Source: Mesoflavibacter profundi (GTDB lineage: Bacteria; Bacteroidota; Bacteroidia; Flavobacteriales; Flavobacteriaceae). From it: DNA of 64,000 nucleotides. Below the pieces are notes generated by a model. It saw nothing but the letters and a program-made list of their open reading frames with translations, was not told the origin of the DNA and ran no database searches. The position numbers were made by a program, and so were the translations under genes. Below are positions 1 through 5,930 of this stretch, one piece after another; the stretch's first letter is position 1, and each line of letters opens with the position of its first letter. The DNA lies in NCBI RefSeq assembly GCF_014764305.1, contig NZ_CP061703.1:2138800-2202799 (forward strand), written 5' to 3'.

Positions 1-229
1 TTACTTTTAGAGCAGTTTTAAATAAAACAGGTATTTTTTTTAGTTGTTTTTCGTTTATTTCGATAATATTATCAATAGCTGGATTATTTTCTATTACACC
101 AGTTGTGTAATCGTAAACCATATAATCTATTACAGAATTTGGAAAAACTTTTTTTAAATTGGTTGCAATTAGAGACGCTAAAAGTACATCTCCAATCCTT
201 TTATTTTGAATGATTAATATCTTTTTCAT
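1..229 (-). CDS. Glycosyltransferase family 9 (heptosyltransferase-like), partial
   Basis: The first 76 codons of a minus-strand gene are present; the gene continues past the left edge, so the C-terminal part is missing. It starts with ATG at 229 and reads MKKILIIQNKRIGDVLLAS. The RIGD motif at residues 11-14 after a hydrophobic beta-strand is the usual N-terminus of ADP-heptose:LPS heptosyltransferases (GT9, GT-B fold). Enzymes of this family add a sugar to the LPS core on the cytoplasmic face of the inner membrane. The divergent neighbour is a Kdo/WaaP-type kinase, which supports an LPS or surface-glycan role. The exact sugar donor cannot be inferred. Confidence 0.75.
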   Translation of the reverse strand, partial: MKKILIIQNKRIGDVLLASLIATNLKKVFPNSVIDYMVYDYTTGVIENNPAIDNIIEINEKQLKKIPVLFKTALKV

Positions 230-295
230 TTAAATTGGCTTTTGCCTTAGCGCAAAATATAATTTTATCGGCTTTTATTAAAATTTAGTTTAACA

Positions 296-303
296 TATCT
301 TTG
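296..303 (+). promoter_or_regulatory. Bacteroidetes -7 promoter element (Kdo kinase-like gene)
   Basis: TATCTTTG matches TAnnTTTG exactly. Transcription would begin around 307, about 15-20 bases before the first codons of the kinase-like gene. This supports translation starting near 319-326, where the start codon seems damaged. Confidence 0.5.
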
Positions 304-325
304 AAGCAATTATAAAAAATAGACT

Positions 326-1087
326 ATCACTTACTGTCATTCTAAATATCAACATTTAAAACCTCAAATTAATGCTTTTGTAAAAGATTTTGAAAGCAAA
401 GGAGACGCTGTAACTGTTGGTCAACGTAATGTTATTAAGTCTTTTGAAGTTGATGGCGTAAAGCTTAATATAAAGTCCTTTAAAAAACCCAATGCTTTTA
501 ATAGTTTTATTTACAAGTGGATACGACTAAGTAAAGCCAAACGATCTTTTAACTATGCAAGCAGGTTAATAGATTGCGATATTTCTACACCATTTCCTAT
601 TGCTTACATAGAAGAAACATCTTTTTTTGGATTAAAAAATAGCTATTATATAAGTGAGCATATAGATTATGATTTTGAATTTAGAGCACTAATCCACAAT
701 CCAAAATTCCCTGATAGAGCATTACTACTAAAGCAATTTGCCGAATTTACTTTTAAGTTACATCAAAACAATATTAATTTTTTAGATCATTCTCCAGGAA
801 ATACTTTAATTCTAAAAACAGATAAAGGCTATAAATTTTATCTTATAGATTTAAACCGAATGCGTTTTGAGAACATGACTTTTGATAAGCGTATGCATAA
901 TTTTAGACGTATGTGGTTATCTAAAACGATGATTAAGGTAATAGCAAAAAAATACGCTGAATTATATAATAAACCTTACCAAGAAATTCACGACGTCATG
1001 TTGAAGCATAGTATGGCATTTCAACATAAAATAAACCGAAAAAAATTGCGTAGATCTGGACGAAAAATGCAGTTTGGTACTAAGTAA
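326..1087 (+). CDS. Lipopolysaccharide kinase (Kdo/WaaP) family protein, start codon defective or non-ATG
   Basis: The open frame encodes about 253 residues ending in a basic tail. Family marks are catalytic LDHSPGNTL (Asp about residue 154, Asn seven residues later) and LIDLNRM (metal-binding Asp about residue 175), the protein-kinase-like core of KdkA/WaaP proteins that phosphorylate Kdo or heptose in LPS. No in-frame ATG, GTG or TTG exists before the ATG at 860, which would remove the catalytic Asp. The frame opens after a TAG at 320-322 and the family's N-terminus (SKYQHLKPQ) lies just after it. Either ATC at 326 is the start, or a base was inserted in an ancestral ATG (ATAG at 319-322). 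Homology to the kinase is clear; whether it is expressed is uncertain. Confidence 0.7.
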   Translation: MTYCHSKYQHLKPQINAFVKDFESKGDAVTVGQRNVIKSFEVDGVKLNIKSFKKPNAFNSFIYKWIRLSKAKRSFNYASRLIDCDISTPFPIAYIEETSFFGLKNSYYISEHIDYDFEFRALIHNPKFPDRALLLKQFAEFTFKLHQNNINFLDHSPGNTLILKTDKGYKFYLIDLNRMRFENMTFDKRMHNFRRMWLSKTMIKVIAKKYAELYNKPYQEIHDVMLKHSMAFQHKINRKKLRRSGRKMQFGTK

Positions 1088-1182
1088 AAAGGGATAAGGA
1101 AAAAAAGGAAAAAGGGAGAAGTGATAAGTTGTAAGGGAATAGGAATAAGTTTTTAGTAAAATTTTTATGAGGTATTTTATGA

Positions 1183-1308
1183 TAGTTAGTAGTTAATAGT
1201 TTTACTAACTACTAACTACTAACTACTAACTACTAACTACTAACTACTAACTACTAACTACTAACTACTAACTACTAACTACTAACTACTAACTACTAAC
1301 TACTAACT
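1183..1308. repeat. 15-copy ACTAACT tandem repeat with inverted flank
   Basis: Fifteen perfect copies of the heptamer ACTAACT run from 1204 to 1308. Just before them, TAGTTAGTAGTTA at 1183-1195 is the reverse complement of the repeat, so a transcript from either strand could fold back. The last unit contributes bases of the dapD stop codon at 1307-1309. The tract lies between two converging genes. It is a simple-sequence microsatellite, not a CRISPR array, since there are no spacers. Confidence 0.95.
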
Positions 1309-2122
1309 AGAAAGCTACATCATATTCGCGTAACGCATCGTTAAGCGATGTTTTTTTGTTAGTACTTTCTTTACGTTTACCAATTATTAAAGCACAAGGT
1401 ACATTATAGCTTCCAGCAGCAAATTGCTTAGTGTAACTACCAGGAATTACAACAGAACGTTCTGGAACATAACCTTTCATTTCAACTGGTTTATCACCAG
1501 TAACATCAATAATTTTTGTGCTCATCGTTAAAACTACATTTGCACCAAGAACAGCTTCTTTACCAACTCTAACACCTTCCACAACAATACATCTACTACC
1601 AATAAAAGCACCATCTTCTATAATTACTGGAGCTGCTTGTAATGGTTCTAAAACACCACCAATACCAACGCCACCAGAAAGGTGTACATTTTTACCAATT
1701 TGCGCACAACTACCAACTGTTGCCCAAGTATCTACCATAGTACCTTCATCTACATAAGCACCAATGTTTACATAACTAGGCATTAAAATAGTACCTGCAG
1801 AAATATATGCACCATGACGTGCCACAGCATGAGGTACAACTCTAATACCTTTTTCTTTATAACCAGTTTTTAAAGGGATTTTATCATGATATTCAAAAAT
1901 ACCAACTTCTAAAGTTTCCATTTTTTGTATTGGGAAGTAAAGTACTACTGCTTTTTTAACCCATTCGTTAACTTGCCAACCATTTTCAGTAGGTTCAGCA
2001 ACGCGAAGTGTACCTTCATCTAATAGCGATATTACTTTTCTAATCGCTTCAATAGTTGCTGTTTCGGTTAAAAGATCTTGGTTATCCCAAGCAGATTCGA
2101 TAATGTTTTGTAAATCTTTCAT
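1307..2122 (-). CDS. dapD: 2,3,4,5-tetrahydropyridine-2,6-dicarboxylate N-succinyltransferase
   Basis: DapD transfers succinyl from succinyl-CoA to tetrahydrodipicolinate in the cytoplasmic succinylase route to meso-diaminopimelate and lysine, feeding peptidoglycan. The middle of the protein shows hexapeptide-repeat periodicity typical of left-handed beta-helix acyltransferases (roughly residues 100-215), with GAYVDEGTMVDTWATVGSCA and GAFIGSRCIVVEGVRVGKEA as clear family blocks. I chose ATG at 2122 (MKDLQNIIESAWDNQ), giving 271 residues, the usual length. An in-frame ATG at 2137 would add five residues. It is a single gene on this strand with a GATATTTG promoter-like element and a REP-like relic upstream. 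Its stop codon is embedded in the heptamer repeat. Confidence 0.95.
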   Translation of the reverse strand: MKDLQNIIESAWDNQDLLTETATIEAIRKVISLLDEGTLRVAEPTENGWQVNEWVKKAVVLYFPIQKMETLEVGIFEYHDKIPLKTGYKEKGIRVVPHAVARHGAYISAGTILMPSYVNIGAYVDEGTMVDTWATVGSCAQIGKNVHLSGGVGIGGVLEPLQAAPVIIEDGAFIGSRCIVVEGVRVGKEAVLGANVVLTMSTKIIDVTGDKPVEMKGYVPERSVVIPGSYTKQFAAGSYNVPCALIIGKRKESTNKKTSLNDALREYDVAF

Positions 2123-2159
2123 GTTTTGTAATTTCATTTTTTTGGCGTGTCTTAATGGT

Positions 2160-2205
2160 CAGGCTTAAATTTGTACTGAGCATAATCGAAGTGCTATATT
2201 TTTTT
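2160..2205. repeat. REP-like relic upstream of dapD
   Basis: The segment holds GTACTGAGCATAATCGAAGTG (about 2174-2194 region), which resembles the CTGAGCG-TAGTCGAAGTG intergenic elements I know from flavobacterial genomes. A related block is present at 43247-43270 in this window. Assignment is by eye only. Confidence 0.4.
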
Positions 2206-2324
2206 GCCAAATATCGCAGCAAAAAAAAGATGTTGTTGCAATTCTTCACGCTAACTTATAGCAAAGATAATTCCTAAAAATTAAAATATGGCATAATAAT
2301 TAAGGTGTTACCCTTATAAAACTA

Positions 2325-2332
2325 TAAATTTG
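2325..2332 (+). promoter_or_regulatory. -7 promoter element for ruvX
   Basis: TAAATTTG matches TAnnTTTG, 15 bases before the ruvX ATG at 2347. The expected transcript has a leader of roughly ten bases. Confidence 0.6.
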
Positions 2333-2346
2333 CATAAAATTTTTAT

Positions 2347-2757
2347 ATGGCTCAATTATTAGCAATAGATTACGGTAAAAAAAGGACAGGATTAGCAGTT
2401 ACAGACGATTTACAAATAATTGCTTCTGGCTTAACAACAGTTCCTACCAAAGAGCTAATAGCATTTTTAAAAGACTATACTCAAAAACATGATGTCGAGC
2501 TTTTTTTAGTAGGAGAACCAAAACAAATGAATAATGCTCCAAGCGAAAGCGAAGCTTTAATTCAACCATTTTTGGTTAAATTAGAACAAGCATTTCCTAA
2601 TATTCCTATAAAAAGAGTAGACGAGCGATTTACTTCTAAAATGGCTGCAAAAACTTTAATCGATAGCGGATTGAAGAAAAAACAAAGACAAAACAAAGCG
2701 TTATTAGATGAGGTAAGTGCAACTATAATTTTACAAAGTTACCTCTACAACCAATAA
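2347..2757 (+). CDS. ruvX: Putative Holliday junction resolvase (YqgF/RuvX family)
   Basis: At 136 residues it has the normal length of this RNase H-fold family. The N-terminal AIDYGKKRTGLAVTD carries the first catalytic Asp, DERFTSKMA is the central motif, and DEVSATIILQSYL near the C-terminus carries the last acidic residue. The family acts on Holliday junctions or, in several bacteria, in pre-16S rRNA 5' processing. Which applies here cannot be told. It is transcribed from its own promoter with a short leader and lies upstream of a T9SS protein gene separated by about 115 bases. Confidence 0.9.
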   Translation: MAQLLAIDYGKKRTGLAVTDDLQIIASGLTTVPTKELIAFLKDYTQKHDVELFLVGEPKQMNNAPSESEALIQPFLVKLEQAFPNIPIKRVDERFTSKMAAKTLIDSGLKKKQRQNKALLDEVSATIILQSYLYNQ

Positions 2758-2873
2758 TCGTACATTTATTCTAGCAGTTTATCGTTAGTTTTTATACTAT
2801 AATCTAATTTATTTCAATAGTAAATTTTTTCAAAGTTATATTTGATTGCTATCACTAATCAATAAATTTTAAT

Positions 2874-3464
2874 ATGAAAAAACTTTACTTTACAAGTCTA
2901 TTATTTTTAATAGTTATAAGCTTTACTTTACAGGCTCAAAATTGTCCACCAACTGGATTTTCAGATGGATCTTCAATTTACTTTTTCTACGATCCAGGAA
3001 CATCTAATTGTGTAGATCGACCAAACACGATTACTGCCGAAGCAAAATCGTTTACTTTAGTAGAATGTGATGCACCATATTCTATTTATGATATAGATAA
3101 TTCTAATGATCAATTAACTAATAGCAACTTTTTTCTAGCAGATTTAGGATATGGTCAATGTGAGTATACAAACGGTAATTTAACTAATCAAACATTGTCT
3201 GTAAACGATGTAGAATACATCAAAAATACAGTAAAATTATTTCCTAATCCGGTAGTTAAAAACAGTGATTTATTTGTTGTTTTAGGTACCAAAGCAAATG
3301 CTACAGTACACGTATATTCTGTAACAGGAAAATTAGTGCAAACTAAAACGGTTAGTAATTTAAGTCGTGTAAAATTAGAAACAAATACCTTTGCAAAAGG
3401 TGTGTATATGGTACAAATAGACTTAGAAAATACTACTATCACCAAAAAATTAGTAGTCCTATAA
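2874..3464 (+). CDS. Small secreted protein with T9SS type A sorting domain
   Basis: The 196-residue product has an N-terminal signal peptide (KK, then a hydrophobic stretch ending QAQ near residue 22). The last about 75 residues form a type A sorting domain: VKLFPNPVVKN, then VYSVTGKLVQ, FAKGVYMVQI and terminal KKLVVL. Such domains direct export through the type IX (Por) system and anchoring or release at the cell surface. The middle part, with several Cys residues (NCPPTG, SNCVD, VECDAP, GQCEY), is not a domain I recognise. It is a single gene closed by a clear terminator. The cargo function is unknown. Confidence 0.85.
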   Translation: MKKLYFTSLLFLIVISFTLQAQNCPPTGFSDGSSIYFFYDPGTSNCVDRPNTITAEAKSFTLVECDAPYSIYDIDNSNDQLTNSNFFLADLGYGQCEYTNGNLTNQTLSVNDVEYIKNTVKLFPNPVVKNSDLFVVLGTKANATVHVYSVTGKLVQTKTVSNLSRVKLETNTFAKGVYMVQIDLENTTITKKLVVL

Positions 3465-3486
3465 ATATAGTTTTTCTATACGTTAA

Positions 3487-3516
3487 AAAACTCTTTATTT
3501 TAAAGAGTTTTTTTTA
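3487..3516 (+). terminator. Rho-independent terminator after T9SS protein gene
   Basis: Perfect 11-bp stem AAAACTCTTTA / TAAAGAGTTTT with a 3-base loop, followed by a T run. Confidence 0.85.
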
Positions 3517-3549
3517 TTTGTATTAATACCATTTACAGCAAAAGTATTG

Positions 3550-3557
3550 TATTTTTG
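3550..3557 (+). promoter_or_regulatory. -7 promoter element for def
   Basis: TATTTTTG matches TAnnTTTG and sits 16 bases before ATG at 3574. It lies inside the longer possible reading frame beginning at 3547, which argues against that upstream start. Confidence 0.6.
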
Positions 3558-3573
3558 CAGCAAAATTAATTTT

Positions 3574-4164
3574 ATGATATTACCAATAGTCGCATACGGA
3601 GATCCAGTTTTAAAACAAACAGCAAAAGAGATAACTAAAACATACCCAAATTTAGATACCTTAATAGAAAACATGTTTGAGACTATGTATGGCGCTTACG
3701 GTGTAGGATTAGCTGCGCCGCAAATTGGTCTGTCTATCCGTCTTTTTATTGTAGATGCATCACCTTTCGCAGAAGATGAAGAATTATCAAAAGAAGATCA
3801 GGAGCAATTAAAAGATTTTAAACGTGTTTTTATAAACCCAGTTATCCTAGAAGAGACTGGAGACGAATGGGCATTTAACGAAGGTTGCCTAAGTATACCA
3901 GATGTAAGGGAAGATGTGTTTAGAAAACCAGTAATAAAAATACAGTACCAAGATCAACAATTTAATACACATACAGAAGAATTGTCCGGTCTTGCAGCAC
4001 GTGTTTTCCAACATGAGTATGATCATATAGAAGGCGTGTTATTTACAGATAAATTATCATCATTAAAAAAACGACTAATCAAAGGAAAATTAGCCAACAT
4101 ATCTAAAGGTAAAATAAATGTAGATTACCGTATGAAGTTTCCGTTATTGAAAAAGAAACGTTAA
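3574..4164 (+). CDS. def: Peptide deformylase
   Basis: Removes the N-formyl group from nascent polypeptides at the ribosome exit. All three metallohydrolase motifs are present: GVGLAAPQIG (residues 43-52), EGCLSIP (103-109, Cys metal ligand) and HEYDH (147-151, two His ligands and catalytic Glu). The start at 3574 (MILPIVAYGDPVL) gives 196 residues and matches the family. The frame is open nine codons further up, but that region holds the promoter. It is followed 55 bases later by the DUF5606 gene. Confidence 0.96.
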   Translation: MILPIVAYGDPVLKQTAKEITKTYPNLDTLIENMFETMYGAYGVGLAAPQIGLSIRLFIVDASPFAEDEELSKEDQEQLKDFKRVFINPVILEETGDEWAFNEGCLSIPDVREDVFRKPVIKIQYQDQQFNTHTEELSGLAARVFQHEYDHIEGVLFTDKLSSLKKRLIKGKLANISKGKINVDYRMKFPLLKKKR

Positions 4165-4219
4165 ACGTTTGGAAAACCCAATGTAAGATTAGATATTTGC
4201 CACCTTTAAAATTAAATTT

Positions 4220-4639
4220 ATGGCTTTAGAAAAAGTATTAGCAATATCAGGTAAACCTGGATTATATAAATTAGTAACACAAACAAGAACAGGATTTATT
4301 GCAGAATCTTTAATAGATCAAAAACGTATCGCAATAGGTATACAGCAAAATGTAAGTGTGTTAAGTGAAATAGCTATATATACTCTTGCCGAAGAAGTGC
4401 CTTTAGCAAATGTTTTTAAAAAAATAAGCGAAAAAGAAGATGGAAAAACTACAGCAGTTAGCCATAAAGATTCTAAAGATAAATTAGAAGAATACTTTTT
4501 TGAGATTTTACCAGATTATGACGAAGATAGAGTGTATGTAAGCGATATCAAAAAAGTGATACAATGGTATAACTTATTAGTTAAAAACGATCTTTTAAAT
4601 TTAGAAGAAGACACTAATAAAAGTGATGAAGAAGAATAA
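4220..4639 (+). CDS. DUF5606 domain-containing protein
   Basis: This 139-residue protein is of a kind I associate with Bacteroidetes. The N-terminal half (MALEKVLAISGKPGLYKL, then TRTGFIAESL) looks like a small beta-barrel, SH3-like or ribosome-associated fold. The C-terminal half is acidic and contains DRVYVSDIKKVIQWYN. There is no signal peptide or membrane segment, so it should be cytoplasmic. It lies directly downstream of def, between protein-maturation and nucleotide-housecleaning genes, and ends in a strong terminator. The function is unknown; the family assignment is from memory of the N-terminal motif. Confidence 0.85.
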   Translation: MALEKVLAISGKPGLYKLVTQTRTGFIAESLIDQKRIAIGIQQNVSVLSEIAIYTLAEEVPLANVFKKISEKEDGKTTAVSHKDSKDKLEEYFFEILPDYDEDRVYVSDIKKVIQWYNLLVKNDLLNLEEDTNKSDEEE

Positions 4640-4663
4640 TCACACGTTCCTAATACAAAATTA

Positions 4664-4690
4664 AATCCAGCATTTTGCTGGATTTTTTTA
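4664..4690 (+). terminator. Rho-independent terminator after DUF5606 gene
   Basis: Perfect 9-bp stem AATCCAGCA / TGCTGGATT, TTT loop, then seven T. It overlaps the longest possible mazG frame (TTG at 4675), showing that frame start is not used. Confidence 0.88.
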
Positions 4691-4746
4691 TGCCATTAAC
4701 ATTAACAAACCTAAATCATTGTACTTTTACAAAAACAACTTTTTTT

Positions 4747-5520
4747 ATGAATACTAGAGCAGAGCAACTACAAGCATTTGATCGTTTATTAACTATAATG
4801 GAACAATTAAGAGAACAATGTCCTTGGGATAAAAAACAAACCATGCAAACCTTACGCCATCTTACTATTGAAGAAACTTACGAGCTTGGCGATGCAATAT
4901 TAGACAACGATCTAGGAGAAGTAAAGAAAGAATTAGGAGATCTAATGCTTCACTTGGTTTTTTATGCAAAAATTGGAAGTGAAACAAACGATTTTGATAT
5001 AGCCGATGTGTTAAATACGGTTTGCGAAAAGCTTATACATAGACATCCGCATATTTACGGAGATGTAAAAGTTGAAAACGAAGAAGATGTAAAACGCAAT
5101 TGGGAAAAACTAAAATTAAAAGAAGGAAAAACAAGCGTATTAGAAGGTGTGCCAAAAAGTTTACCAGCATTAGTAAAAGCAAGTCGTATTCAAGATAAAG
5201 TTGCAGGTGTTGGTTTTGATTGGGAACAACCAGAACAAGTATGGGAAAAAGTAGAAGAAGAGCTAACAGAATTTAAAGCAGAAGTTAATAATAAAGATGA
5301 AGTAGCTATGGAAAATGAGTTTGGAGATGTACTATTTTCTTTAGTTAATTATGCGCGATTTTTAAAAATTAATCCAGAAAATGCTCTTGAAAAAACAAAT
5401 AAAAAATTCACTAAACGATTTACTTATTTAGAAGAAAAAGCTAAGTCCTTAAACAAAAATTTAAAAGAGATGTCACTAGAAGAAATGGATGTGTTTTGGG
5501 AACAAGCAAAAAAATTATAA
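4747..5520 (+). CDS. mazG: Nucleoside triphosphate pyrophosphohydrolase MazG
   Basis: MazG hydrolyses (d)NTPs to NMP and pyrophosphate, removing abnormal nucleotides. The product of 257 residues has two MazG modules: the first with CPWDKKQTMQTLRHLTIEETYE and KELGDLMLHLVFYA, the second with KVEEELTEF and ENEFGDVLFSLVNYAR, giving the typical EExxE plus ExxD metal sites. ATG at 4747 (MNTRAEQLQAFDRLL) was chosen because it gives the usual length and lies past the DUF5606 terminator. Upstream TACTTTTA may be a weak -7 element. Nothing unusual was seen in the catalytic residues. Confidence 0.94.
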   Translation: MNTRAEQLQAFDRLLTIMEQLREQCPWDKKQTMQTLRHLTIEETYELGDAILDNDLGEVKKELGDLMLHLVFYAKIGSETNDFDIADVLNTVCEKLIHRHPHIYGDVKVENEEDVKRNWEKLKLKEGKTSVLEGVPKSLPALVKASRIQDKVAGVGFDWEQPEQVWEKVEEELTEFKAEVNNKDEVAMENEFGDVLFSLVNYARFLKINPENALEKTNKKFTKRFTYLEEKAKSLNKNLKEMSLEEMDVFWEQAKKL

Positions 5521-5762
5521 AAAATATACTCGCTTAAGTGTTGTTATATAAGGGTTTGTGTTAAGAAAGACATTTTTTTTAAAAAATAATAGAATTAAAA
5601 TGATCCAAAATAAATATCTAACCGTATATACATTATATGACATTAACACTTACCAAGAGTATATAGTTGATTAATAGCGAACATCAGTCTTAAAATGTCA
5701 TAAAAAAGAAAATTATTTCTTGTAAGCGAAGAGAAATAATTGGTTAGTTTAGTTAGGAGCCA
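5521..5762. other. Gene-free stretch, possible small RNA ending at hairpin 5763-5792
   Basis: About 240 bases after mazG hold no convincing reading frame. Near its right end is GGTTAGTTTAGTTAGGAGCC, immediately before a strong hairpin. A similar TTTAGTTAG box followed by a terminator occurs on the minus strand around 29345-29365. A plus-strand small RNA or 3' UTR is possible but unproven. Confidence 0.3.
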
Positions 5763-5798
5763 AAACCCTATTTCCCCTCAGAAATAGGGTTTGGTTTT
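5763..5798. terminator. Strong hairpin terminator between convergent genes
   Basis: Perfect 12-bp stem AAACCCTATTTC / GAAATAGGGTTT with loop CCCTCA, followed on the plus strand by GGTTTTTT. It lies between mazG (plus) and the small minus-strand gene ending at 5802, and may serve both, though the T tract favours the plus strand. Confidence 0.8.
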
Positions 5799-5801
5799 TT
5801 A

Positions 5802-5930
5802 TTAAGTAAAGTATTGTAATAGTTTTTTTAGTGATAGTATTAAAAGCACAACTATAAAAAGAATTAAGGCAATAAAATGTTTAATCTTTACATACTCTGC
5901 AATGCTATCCCAAAAATTATTATTTTTCAC
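5802..5930 (-). CDS. Small membrane protein, 42 residues, coupled to DUF349 gene
   Basis: A GTG at 5930 overlaps the TAG stop of the DUF349 gene by one base (TAGTG) and opens a 42-codon frame ending in TAA. The product begins VKNNNFWDSIAEYVKIKHF and continues into one hydrophobic helix of about 17 residues (ALILFIVVLLILSLKKL), so it should be a single-pass inner-membrane protein with a short soluble N-terminus. The overlap suggests translational coupling. The same TAGTG arrangement is used at 60390 for the DUF3820 gene. I do not recognise the family. It ends 10 bases from the hairpin at 5763-5792. Confidence 0.6.
   Translation of the reverse strand: MKNNNFWDSIAEYVKIKHFIALILFIVVLLILSLKKLLQYFT

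Noticed and set aside
1204-1308. Possible CRISPR array
   Set aside because: The units are 7 bases with no spacers between them, so this is a microsatellite.
3547-3573. Upstream extension of def (MYFCSKINF...)
   Set aside because: The -7 promoter element lies within it, and the family starts at MILPIVAYGDPVL (3574).
4675-4746. TTG-started extension of mazG
   Set aside because: It begins inside the DUF5606 terminator and adds residues not typical for MazG; ATG 4747 fits.
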